Shown piece by piece: positions 47,182-58,017 of a DNA stretch of 64,000 bases. Under the pieces are notes generated by a model. That model made no database searches, was not told the origin of the DNA, and worked only from the letters and a program-made list of their open reading frames with translations. The position numbers were made by a program, and so were the translations under genes. This stretch comes from Brachypodium distachyon (lineage: Eukaryota > Streptophyta > Magnoliopsida > Poales > Poaceae): positions 6,138,001 to 6,202,000 of the forward strand of contig NC_016134.3 of assembly GCF_000005505.3 (NCBI RefSeq), in the 5' to 3' direction. How positions within the stretch are numbered: the first letter of the stretch is position 1; every line of letters begins with the position of its first letter.

Positions 47182-48933
47182 GACGGACGCCTTCAACAGC
47201 CTTTTCCTTGCGGGTTCGTGCGAGCGGCTTCTTTCTCAATTTCGGGGGTCTCCCGGGCTGTCAGGCTTCTTTCTACGCCGATGACGTGATCATATTCATC
47301 AAGCCCAAGGTTGAGGACTGCACCATCTTGTTGGACCTCCTTGAGCTCTTTGGAAAAGCTTCGGGACTCCGTACGAACATCCTAAAAACAGCGGCCACCC
47401 TGATTTGCTGCTCCCCCGAGGAGATTCAGCTCGTTCTTCATTATCTTGCTTGCCCTGTGCAGGAGTTCCCCATCCTCTATTTGGGAGCTCCTCTCTCCAT
47501 CTCCAAGCTTCGTCGCCAAGACTTTCAGCACATCTTGGACAAGATTGACCATAAGTTGCGGGCTGGTGTGCTGGGATGCTGTCGAGAGGGGGTCGGCTTG
47601 TCCTTGTCAAGTCAGTCCTTTCGGCTATTCCGGTGCACACTCTCTTGGCCATTGATACGCCCAGGTGGTTTGGCGATGTCATTAATAAGAAGCAACGGAG
47701 TTTTTTCTGGAAAGGTCGGACGGACGCCCAGCAGGGTCACTGTGTTGTGGCCTGGGCCAAGGTTTGCCTCCTGATCCGTTTGGGGGGTCTGGGGGTGAGG
47801 GACGCCAATCTGGTGAGTACCGCCCTTCAGCTTCGTTGGCCTTGGTTACAGCGCTCTGAGGTCGAGAAACCTTGGGCCTCCTTCCGCATCCGTTTCAGTT
47901 CGCGAATTCTTGCTCTCTTTCGTGAGGCTTGCTATTCGGTTGTCGGAAATGGTCGCTTCACACTGTTCTGGTCGGATAACTGGATTGATGGGAAATCAGT
48001 TGAGTCTCTCGCTCCGGTTGTCTTCGCGGCCGTTGGCCGGAGGATAACCCGTACTTGTTCTGTTGCGGATGCTCTTGCTAGGAGTGCTTGGATTAGGGAC
48101 ATCTCGGGTCCCCTGAATGCCCAAGGCATGGTCGAATTTCTTCAGCTCGTGGGCACCTTGGAGGCCGTAGTTCTTATTCCGGGCCAGGAGGATGTGCTCC
48201 GCTGGAGGTGATCATCCTGTGGTGTCTACTCCGCCAAATCGGCGTACCTTCATTTCTTTGAGGAACGCCTGACTTTCCCACCTTGATCGCACATTTGGCG
48301 TTGTTGGACACCGTTGAAATGCCGGATTTGGCTTTGGCTTGCCTGTGCCAACCGCTGTTGGACGGCGGACCGGCTGGAACGCCGACATCTCCCCTTCAAC
48401 GCGCGCTGCCCGTTGTGTGATCAGGCGCCAGAAACCATGACTCATCTTCTCATGGACTGTGCCTTCACGAAGTCGGTTCTTCACGAGGTGCTGTCCAGGG
48501 CTGGGGCTCTTTGTTGTCTCCCTCTCCCCTCGGAGGACCTTGTTGAGTGGCTCTCGGCCGGGGCTGGACGGCTCCAAGGCAAGGTGAAGGCTCTTCGGTC
48601 GCTCATCAATCTCTCCCTCTGGCGGATTTGGAAACTTCGGAATGCTTGCATCTTTAAGGGGACGAACCCGGCGGTTGCTTGGCTTGTCAAAGACATCCTA
48701 GTGGAGGAGGACTTGTGGCGTGCCGCTGGTGCGCGTGGCCTTAGCCAGCTTGGCTGTCTCCCTCTTCATGCCCGTCTCCCGGATGTTGGGGCTCTCCCTC
48801 TCCTTGTATAGTTGCCTAAGGCGTTTTTCTTCTTCTTCTCTGTTTCTTCTTTTTCTGTTTCTTTGTTTTCCTGTTGACCCCTCTTGGGGTTTTTTTTGTT
48901 GCCTGTAGAGCGGCGTGTTCGAGAAAAAAATAA
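47140..48933 (+). mobile_element. Second LINE, 5'-truncated, inactive
   Basis: Starts inside the reverse transcriptase (LVVVTDAFNSLF), with the catalytic YADD in FYADDVIIFI at about 47268-47297. Continues through FPILYLGAPLS, GGRLVLVKSVLSAIPVHTLL, FFWKG, VGNGRFTLFWSDNW and the zf-RVT segment CPLCDQAPETMTHLLMDC near 48410-48460. It ends VGALPLLV and a T-rich 3' UTR with GAGAAAAAAA at 48920-48933. A frameshift lies near 47575. TGA stops lie at 48209 and 48284, where TGG is expected. It belongs to a different LINE family from 17935-24567, with no RNase H after zf-RVT. Confidence 0.8.
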
Positions 48934-49217
48934 TATCCAGCACGTGTAACGCTACTAGTGACGCCTAAATCAGCGTGAGAATGCAGATCAAGACGATCGC
49001 CATATCCAGCCACGCCATCGCCCCCCACGTTTTTGTTGACCGTGCCCACCAGCTGAAACTATCCTTCTGTCCCCAAAAGATGAAAAATATTCATATTGGC
49101 TACCTAAATGCAAACGAGGAAGTCGGAGCTCATCCACTTGCCTCTGAGATACAAGTTGAAAAAGAAAAGAAAAGGAGGAGGAAAAGTCGTCCGGCACGAC
49201 ATGCTACTACCGAGCTT
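48934..49217. repeat. Spacer immediately upstream of copy d
   Basis: This resembles 37440-38050 upstream of copy c. Landmarks: GTTGACCGTGCCCACCAGCT near 49035, GCTGAAACTATCCTTCTG near 49051, ACACGAGGAAGT-type word near 49114, and CCATAAATGTTACCACCTGA near 49218. Confidence 0.6.
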
Positions 49218-49226
49218 CCATAAATG
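49218..49226 (+). promoter_or_regulatory. Degenerate TATA-like site of copy d
   Basis: CCATAAATG lies 45 bp before the ATG, as in copy c. It is not a good TATA box. Confidence 0.3.
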
Positions 49227-49265
49227 TTACCACCTGAACGCCTCGGGAAAGACAAGAAAGGAAGC

Positions 49266-52200
49266 ATGTCCGGCCTTGAGAGAATGGCGGCGCTCCAGCT
49301 CGCTCCTCTGCTCGTCTTGCTCCTGCTCTGTTCCAGCTCGGTTCCTCTCCACGAAGCATCGCCGCTCTGCACGGACATGAGTGAGTCCCCTGTCTCCGGA
49401 TCCCCGTTTCATCGCAACAATCATATAGTACGTGCTCTCTCTAAATCACCAACACGCTTTCCCTCTGATTTATCGGGCTGTTTATGTAACCAGGGGAACC
49501 CGTGGTGCTGAACGTGACGCTCAAGTTCTGCGGAAATGACGCCGGCCGCGGCTGCTGCGACGCCGCGGCCGACGACGCGCTCCAGGCGCAGTTCGAGGCC
49601 ATGGACGTGGAACCGGCGGATGGCCAGTGCGCCCGTCTCGTCAAGTCCATGCTCTGCTCGGTACGTACGAGTGGAGGGCTCCTCGTGCGACTGTTCTGCT
49701 TGTTTTTACTATGCCATGTTCCTTGGAAGGAAGCCGATCAGGCCGTACGTCTCGGAATCAGAAGCCCAAGCAAACGTAGCCTAATACCTATGTCCAGTCC
49801 CACCTGGAGCACGTTGTGCTTCCCGTTTCCAATCCCCTTGCTGGTCCCCAATAGCGGCCGTCTTCACTTTCCTGCCCCCGCGCTCTCCCTACCTCGTTCG
49901 GACGACCTATGCCTATGCAGTGCAGAGAGGAGCGGCGCGTCGAGGGAGCAGCCACGGAGCTGGATCTGGCTTCGCGCCGCGCTCCCGCGGTCGGCCCTTG
50001 GCCGGCAGGAGCTCGTTGGCGTCCGGCAGCGAGAGGCGCGCTTCCACGAGGCTCCTCCCACCCGTCCAGCACCAAGAGCTCCTCAGGGCGGCCCCGGCTC
50101 TGCTCTCGCATCGAGATCTTGCTGGGAGCTGGACCTCTTCCTCGCGACCTCGCCTAATAGGGGAACTAGAAGAGTCCCTCGACAACAAATCGATGGAGGT
50201 GGCGGCGGGTCGGTGATGCGGCTGTGCGGTCGAGGGTGAGGTTCCCTTTCCCGGACTAGATCTCACCAAATATAGTTGCTAGATTAGTAGTATCTCAGTT
50301 TAGATGGTATAAAATACTTTTCCAAAATGATTTCATGCCGAAATTTATCTTTCTTAGAGTATCTCTAGCAGCTTTGTATATTTATTTATTTATTATCTAC
50401 GGGTACTATATATACGAGTACTATATTTATTTATTATCTACGAGTACTATCTCTAGCAGGGGCTTGTGCTGAAAGCGACAGCTCAAAGAGGCTGAAAGCA
50501 GCCAGGGGCCAAGCCAGGATTCGGATTAGAGGGGGGCGAAAAAAACATGAATCATGAAAGAGATAAAATATCCTAACATATAAAGCCCCAATGTAAAACA
50601 TAGTAACAAATGTCTGCGACCACGAAAGAAACTAAATTTCTATGCGTTTAAATTTAACTCTACCACTATACCATGCTCATCGAACAAGTCAACAATCTCA
50701 TCAGAGGTGACTTTTGCAGTTACTCCGTATCTTCTTTCCGATATAGACGATCATATAGTGCTGAAGAAAGTGTCGAGTGGTTGGAAAATGTGACGATGAA
50801 TTGATCGAACTAATCTTCTAAAGAATTAAAGAAACATACGGGGATGTGGCAGGATTTCGCCGTACAGCAGCTTGACGAGACAACGATCAAGATTCAAGAA
50901 CACGAGCCGTCAAAGGAGCTGCAGCTTTGCATATGGTTAAAGGAAGAGGAGGCGACGAAATCCTCCTCCTCTGAAGCTGCCGAGCAGCTGAGACATTGAG
51001 GGCAGGCGCACACAGTCAGGCTTTTTCTCTTTCTTGGGCCATTTTACCGGTACTACTCATTAGGCCAGGTAATTAATTAACTCTGGCAATTAGCACCAAA
51101 CCTATACTCTGCAGCATTAGCACTATTATATGCACTGGAGATCCATGGGGTGGGGGGGGGGGGGGTCAGACCCCTGCTCGCCCCCCCCTGGCTCCACCCC
51201 TGAAAGCAGCGACCTATTTCGCGATGAATACCAACCGCATGAGATGCTGTCCGCGCTCTCCAACCTTATTATGTCCAGATTTTTTTCTCTGAAAGTTAAA
51301 AGTTATTGAATGTTTGCTCTTCAAATTTTGGAAGCTTGTTCAAATAAAATTAAAAGTTTATTCAAAACTTTGTTCTGAAAAATAAAAGTTCGTCCCAAAA
51401 ATTTGGAAAGTTAGTTTCGGAAAATGCATTATCCTTCTTGGATAAATGTGTTATTCTTCTTGCGAAGAGATCATCTTTTTTTTCACTTCTCACTCTTCGA
51501 CACTGGCAAATCATCCTACGTGGCACTGTTATGAGAAGGCTGACATGTACACGCCCTTAGTAGCTCAGTTTGGTGTTAGTTGCCGGCTTAGCCTACTATA
51601 TATACATGTATGCGTCGTTTGTTAGACCAGGCAATAGAAGGAGAGAAAAGGTTGTCGCTGTGTGATGCGTCCACATGCGGTCGTCGTTGGAAGGTCCAAA
51701 TGTGGACGTCGTCCCACCGAAGCTGGACGATGTCTAATTTTAGAGACAACATGTAGACAAGCTGCTGGAAACCTATTTTGCTCTTTTCTTGTCCAAAACA
51801 TGTGTAGCCAACCATATGCTCTTTTCTAAGAGATGTTCTTATTAATACTATTCCCTCCGATGTGTAGACAACTTTTTGCATATTTTATGTTAAGAAATGA
51901 GAGACCCCCAAAATTTCCACTCTTTGTTGCAGCCACTCAGGCTGTAGGTCTAAACTTCTGAAAACTGGATGGCAGGAACCATATCTAAAAGAATTCAGAC
52001 TGAAATATTCTCGTGAACTTTGGTGTGATTTTTTGAAGAGGATGTCAGGCACCCTAAACAGGAAGCAATTTGTTAATGTAAAAGACCTGCAGAACTATTA
52101 TTTATTATAATTTCATGAGTACAGAATAACATTTCATGAATTATTCTGACAGTTATGTATGTTGAATATCGTTGAACACTTACACTGTTTCTATTCCATA

Positions 52201-55200
52201 ATTTCAGAAGTGCAATCTGTTCTCGGCCGATCTGTTTGACATTGGATATATCAATCGTACAGTTCCTCTCCTCTGCAGTTCTTTCTCTGCACGAGGTTCC
52301 TCTCAAACTGAGCACCCCACCCACAATAATATGGACTATTGTGGGCAAGTTTGGAAACATTGCAAAAGCACAGCGATGTTGAACTCTCCTTTCCAGTCTT
52401 TCGCACCCAGAAAGGTTGGACTTACTGGTTCATCTTCCATGCTTACTGATTTTTGGCAATCAGAAGAAGACTTTTGTGTGTCACTTTCCGGCACACCAAA
52501 CAACCGATTAGTATGCTTTAATGGGCATGGGGTCTCATTTAACAATAGGAGAAACGCTTCACCATCTCCTACTGGGATGTGCCTTGAGAAGATCGGTAAT
52601 GGATCCTATCTTAACATGGTTGGTCACCCTGATGGGTCTAGCAAAGCCTTCTTCTCCAGACAAGATGGGAAGATATGGTTGGCCACAGTTCCTGAACAAG
52701 GAACGACAGACAGCCTACAACTTGATGAGACAATCCCATTTCTTGATCTTGCAACTAAAGGTCACCTCAGTTCGGACCTTGGACTCGTGGCTGTGGCATT
52801 TCATCCGGAATTTGTAATCAATGGACGCTTTTTTGTTTCGTACATTTGTGATGGAACTCTATCATCCAACTGTTCTGGTAGGTGTTCCTGTGATCTTGAA
52901 GTGGGGTGCGATCCTTCAAAGATCGGCTCTGATAATGGTGTTGAACCTTGCCGGTACCAACTAGTTATCTCAGAATATTCAGCAAAAGGTTCATCATCAA
53001 GCTTTTCCGAGGTATAGTCGTATAGATGTGTGTATGCTCTTCTCTGTGTGGTCCTTTATATTCCTGGCTGACCATTGTATTTCCATCATTCTTTGGTAGG
53101 CAACATTTGCCGATCCATCGGAGGTCAGAAGGGTCTTTTCAATGGGGTTGCCATACGTTTCTAACCATGCGGGTCAGCTCCTTTTTGGACCTAATGATGG
53201 ATGCCTGTACTTCTTTACTGGAAATGGCGGGATCAGGGGCGACCCCTTCAACTTCTCCCAGAATGGAAAATCTCTTTTAGGAAAAGTCTTGCGACTTGAC
53301 GTTGATGAACTTCCAGGTATTTTCAGCATGAACTTGTTTATGAATTTTACAGATGTTCATTTGTTACTCCCTTTGATCCATAATAAGTGTCTCATATTTT
53401 GTACTAACTTAGTACAAAGTTTTACTAAATCTGAGACACTTATTATGGATCGGAGGGAGTACTTTTTTTCGTATACTATTGTGTTTACATGTCCATAGTT
53501 TTTCTTCTGATCTCTAGTTAAATGATTATTCAGTTAAACTAAATAGGAAAGTTATATCTTTTCCAAGCTGGCAAAACATCTAGATGTTTCCAACTGGTAA
53601 TTCTCTAATTATCCTTCATGAAAATATTTACAGTGGTACCATAGAACAGTGGCCTAGTGCTCGTATGCATTTAAAAAAAAGTCTGAGCAATATTGGTAGT
53701 TGAGTGGCTGGTTGTTGCAAATCGGGTCACTGTGCTACAGAATTTGTGCTTTTCACTTCTCGGATATAGAAGAACTCTTTGAAAAACTGTAATTATGTTC
53801 AATTGATATATTAGTTGTATTATACAGCATTTTCATCAGTATTTTCTTAGAATACAAGTCATTAGTACTGAGCAGTGCGTTCCTGTAAATCAGGCCCATG
53901 AACTTAAGAATTTGTGCTTTTGAAGCATAAGAATACATGCAGAACAGTATTTTGTTGTATTGCGTAAGGCCATATTGCGTTGTTCTTAAGAGTATCACTA
54001 ACTGTTGGCAAAACATTTTCACACCAAAGTATATTTTCTTTTTATAGAATAAAATGTAATTCATGAAATACCTTCAAACTTGATAGGATTCCACAATAGT
54101 ACTGGTGCCCAGGAATGGCGACAATGAGTCGGAAAATTAGGCTTCTATTCTCTTCATCAGTAGTGAGGCAGTATGATCACAGGAATTTGCAGAAACTAAT
54201 TGTTTGCAAAGCTAACTACTACCACATGCTAAATTTTAGTCTACGGGAAGACAGGTTCCGGCTGTATAACCACTTCTTGTTAGAGAAATTATATTACACT
54301 GTAGATTATAGAACAATTAGAATCATTTTAGATATGCTTATTGCAACACTCATTTATTTTCAGGGGAAGATCTGAAAAAAAAACAGGTGTACTCCCCCCC
54401 CACACACACACGCTCACACACACCGATTTTTATAGTAAAGAATCTGCCAACATAGTAAAGAAAACGTAATAATGGTTAAACATTTTCATACTTTCTAAGA
54501 GATAACTAATCCTGAACTTTTTTTCTTCTTTTGAACTTTGCAGAGATGAATGAGGTTGCTAACCAAAGCTTATGGGGTAACTATACCATTCCAAAAGACA
54601 ATCCCCATACTGGTGATAGTAACTTACAGCCAGAAATTTGGGCCTGGGGTCTTGAAAACCCATGGAGGTGCAGCTTTGACTCCGTGAGGCCTTTCCACTT
54701 GTACTGTGCGGATGATGGCCAGGTACCATTTCATTGCTATAATTATCTTAGAAATGAAGTCAGTTTCCAAGGTTGAGCTCTGTTTACTGTATTCATAAGT
54801 ATTTGCCTAAGTCTGTGATCTTGTATATATATAGGAACAATACAAAGTGGTAGATTTGATATCCAAGGGTGGAAACTACGGGTGGAGTGCTGCGCATGAG
54901 GACCAGGATATTCACTATCCACCTTGGGCTTCTCAAGGAACCAAACCAACAAATGGCATCTTTTTCCCAATAATGGGCTATACGGTTCCTTCTACCACCA
55001 AATATGCAGCGATAGTTGGTGGGTATGTGTACCGCGGGTCTGCTGACTCTTGCTTGTATGGAAGGTACTGCTGCCACTGTAGTGTCTTGCATGATTTGAA
55101 TTACAATCTTCGGTGCTGCTTTTTAGGTCTTGCATATATCTGCTAATGGTTAAGTATGATATTCTAGGTACCTATTTTCTGATATGTACTCTTGTGCCAT

Positions 55201-55621
55201 GTGGACTGGCACGGTTAACACCGATGGCAGTGGTAAATATATCTCTGATTCCATCCAGTTGAGCTGTTCTGAGAAGACACCACTTCCTTGTGATTGGTCC
55301 ACCAACAGCCCTCTCGACCGAATATTCTCGTTTGGTGAGGATAACAAGCAAGATGGCTTCATCTTGGCAAGCCAAGGTGTCTACCGGATTGTCCAGGCTA
55401 GCCTTTGTGACTATGTTTGTGTTAATGATGCAACCGCAAAACAAGTGACAGCTTCTATTTCTGGTGGTAGGCAAGGAATGCCAACATTTCTAAAAGTGCT
55501 AATAGCTGTGCTGTCAGTTTTGGGCGCATCTGGAGCTATCTATTTCGTTCGGAAATGTTTTTGCAATAACTCAGCCATATGCTGCAACGACATAGAGACT
55601 ATGCTGGTGGTGCAGAGATAG
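49266..55621 (+). CDS. HIPL1: HIPL-type protein, array copy d, shortened tail
   Basis: Seven exons: 49266-49380, 49494-49660, 52208-53011, 53100-53316, 54544-54722, 54835-55064, 55168-55621. All introns are GT-AG and the phases close, giving 721 residues. The N-terminal cysteines are intact (LCTDM, CCDAAADDAL). The propeller has HPEF for HPDF. The membrane helix (FLKVLIAVLSVLGASGAIYF) is present, but after CCNDIETM a small deletion shifts the frame and gives VVQR then stop. The 30-odd residue tail of the other copies is lost; its decayed codons and a CGGTCGCTAG relic are visible at 55622-55660. Exons 5-6 are almost identical to copy c, while exon 7 is closer to copy b. Intron 2 holds a hAT MITE and intron 4 a Stowaway MITE. 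Confidence 0.87.
50503..51202. mobile_element. hAT-type nonautonomous element (intron 2 of copy d)
   Basis: Termini CAGGGGCCAAGCCAGGA on the left and TGGCTCCACCCCTG on the right are inverted and imperfect. The flanks carry an exact 8-bp duplication, AAAGCAGC, at 50495-50502 and 51203-51210. Runs of G and C lie just inside both ends. It is about 700 bp with no transposase. Confidence 0.85.
53367..53459. mobile_element. Stowaway MITE (intron 4 of copy d)
   Basis: Termini CTCCCTTTGATCCATAATAA and TTATTATGGATCGGAGGGAG are inverted, and TA flanks both sides (53365-53366 and 53460-53461). It is 93 bp, with near-perfect pairing over about 28 bp. The other copies lack it. Confidence 0.9.
54390..54424. 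repeat. CA microsatellite in intron 4 of copy d
   Basis: A run of C leads into ACACACACAC, an interruption, then CACACACACC. Not seen in the other copies. Confidence 0.8.
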
Positions 55622-56119
55622 TCCTTCCTTGCCGACCGCAACCAAAGCGGTCGCTAGTTACTTTTTTATATATTTTCTAAAAAAAAGATGTTGTGTTTAT
55701 TCAGTGAACCTCATGTTTGTATAGTATATCGTTGGTCGGTTTCTTTCTACATTCTTTGTTACAAGCATCTGAAGATTTCTGTAACTACATTTTGAAATTG
55801 GAATATGAAGACCATACGTTAGTTTTTTTTTGGGGGGGTCCATACATTAGTATTTTGAGATCAAGTCTTTCAGCTGTGGGTAAAACACATTTTTCAAGTA
55901 TAGGGCGAGAGCGCACCTGGGTGGTGATATGAATTTTACATGCTCTGAAGCTTGTTTTGCTCATTCGCTGGGTGTTGTTCTAGCATCTGCCTTTGTGCCC
56001 ACAATTGATGTGCTTATCTGTCAGTATTCAGTGCTGAACTCATGGAAGCGGATGCTAAAACAAAGTTTTACCTGGACGAAAAATTGAGGCGAAGTTGTTT
56101 CTTTTTAACATAAAAGGTT
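55622..56119. repeat. 3' flank of copy d
   Basis: This matches the 3' flank of the other copies for about 300 bp (TTGTGTTTATTCAGTGAACC, TTTCTTTCTACATTC, GGTAAAACACATTTTTCAAG) and then diverges. A short stretch near 55830-55860 containing a G run is inserted. No gene is present. Confidence 0.6.
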
Positions 56120-57230
56120 GCCTTGCCAGATTGTTGCATTGCTGATCTTGCCGGTCTCTACACCCAATTTACCACATCCAGATTGCCGGCGAGGGCCTCC
56201 ACATATGCTGATTATGTTATGATATTCATTAAGCCTGACGCCGCGGAAGCGCAGGCCACAGGCCACTGCTTCCATCCTCCCGCTCTTTGGAAATGCCTCG
56301 AACCTCTATGTCAATATGATCAAGAGCAGCATGACGCCCATCTAATGCAAGAGGATTGATCTCCAGCCGGTCCTGCAATTCTTGCCTTGTAGTATCGTCG
56401 CCTTTCCTTTCACCTAGCTTTGTATGCCGCTGTCCACCGGTCGTCTTAAGAGAGGTGACTTTCAAGTTTCAACCGCTGCTGGACAAGTTTGCTAAGATAT
56501 TGGCCGGCTGGCAAGCACAATTCACTTCCAAAGCTGGTCGCCTGATTCTTGTTAACTCGGTCTTATGTCCATCTGGCGAAGAATCAGGCAATCCTTGGTG
56601 CTCCAAAGTTGCCCCCAAGGTTCAATGCTCTGCTTGGCTAGCCTGTCTTGGGAAATGTCTGATGGCCCATCGCCTTGCCCTGCGCAAACCGCCCACAATC
56701 CCATTTGCCAGTTATGCTACAGTGCGCCTGAATCTGCCGTCCACCTCTTTGTGACTTGCTCCTTTGCCCGGCATGTCGGCTCATGGTCCTCTGTCACTGC
56801 ACTTCAATCTGCTGCCTACGATCGCCCCCATCCGCAATGCCTGCTCGCTCACTCAATGGTGGACTGAACTCACTGAAGCCGCCCTAGCCCTCCCAACTGG
56901 CTCCAGCCGGCAGAATTTCAATGCTCTTGTCATGTCGGTGTGGTGGTGTTTATGGCTTGAGTGCAACCAGCGCGTCTTCAGATCCGTGGCTAAGCCCCTC
57001 CTCCCCAGGTCTTCAACACCATCGCTGATGAGATTAATCTTTGGAAGGTCTCTGGAATTAAAGTTGTGATCGGTTAACATGATTTCTGATCTTTGCTTTC
57101 ACCTTGCAAGATCTCCTGATTGCCCTTGGCTTTGCTGTAGCTTTCGCTTGTAGTTTCAGTTTCATCGGGTCTCGTTTCTTCCGTGTAACCCCTTGTAGAT
57201 TCCAATTCTTATTACAGTTCGTTTCGCACA
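56120..57230 (+). mobile_element. Third LINE fragment, heavily decayed
   Basis: Broken frames give STYADYVMIFIKPD (the reverse-transcriptase YADD with its second Asp replaced), then, after deletions, a segment resembling ILAGWQAQFTSKAGRLILVN. A zf-RVT-like CQLCYSAPESAVHLFVTCSF follows at about 56700-56765, then WWCLWLECNQRVF near 56940. Most of the reverse transcriptase is gone. The right border is vague because no clear poly-A was found. Confidence 0.65.
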
Positions 57231-57734
57231 CAACATTTGGTCATAGAATTTTGGAACTCATTTTGAATTTCGGAAACCAACTTGTTTGGGTGGCATGGAA
57301 TTGGCCATAGAAATTCAATTTCAAATTACATGTAATCACACTATAAATAACCACAATTCCTCTCCTCACTCTACAATCCATGTGATAGACAAACATGATT
57401 TTTGAACCCGAAATTCAAGTTCAACCAAATGAAATTCTATCTTCATTTCAATTCTACTAAATGATATGAATTTTTGGTTGCCAAATGGGCTTAACGAAAT
57501 CGGCTCTGCCGTTTCGTAAAAAAAAAACAGAGAATATACTTGGTAGTTAGAAGAGCAGAGCGCAAGAAACTCAACGGCGAGAACATATATTTTTAAGTTT
57601 TATGAAACGAAATTGTATGCTTGATAGCCATCTGTACCGGTGAGTCTGAAGTTTTTTCAAAAAATTATGAAACGAAAGTGCATGCTTGATAACCATGAAA
57701 AAACGGCGGATCGCTTGATTGCTCGAGCGTGCAT
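57231..57734. other. Intergenic DNA between LINE fragment and AspRS gene
   Basis: A/T-rich, with no gene or repeat recognised. Two related short stretches (TTTTATGAAACGAAATTGTA near 57597 and AATTATGAAACGAAAGTGCA near 57663) look like a local duplication of about 65 bp. Confidence 0.45.
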
Positions 57735-57865
57735 ATAGGTGGCCAACGGGCCAGGCTTCTTTGCGAAGCCCGAAAGCCCAACGGGCCTGCTCCTGGGCCT
57801 TAAGGTGGCCGTTTGGGGCCGGCCCGGCCCGGCCCTCTGTTGCCATGCCCGTTGGCCACCTATAG
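57735..57865. mobile_element. Small hAT-type MITE just upstream of the AspRS start
   Basis: The left end ATAGGTGGCCAACGGGC is inverted at the right as GCCCGTTGGCCACCTATAG. The flanks carry an exact 8-bp repeat, GCGTGCAT, at 57727-57734 and 57866-57873. It is 131 bp, GC-rich, with GGCCGGCCCGGCCCGG inside. It lies 153 bp before the ATG, in the promoter or 5' UTR. Confidence 0.8.
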
Positions 57866-58017
57866 GCGTGCATCGTGAGAGAAAAAAAATGTACTCCCGT
57901 TTCAACGGCAGTCGTGGTCAGCTGCCTCAAACCAAAAAGACAAATCACCACTTGTCTCAATTCATGAACTTTTGTTTGCTTTTCCCACCGGCCGTCGCCG
58001 CTGCCGGGAACAACAAG

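Noticed and set aside
57739..58017. N-terminal extension of AspRS from an upstream ATG
   Set aside because: The frame is open but runs through a hAT MITE and has no targeting-peptide character. The ATG at 58018 fits the cytosolic enzyme.
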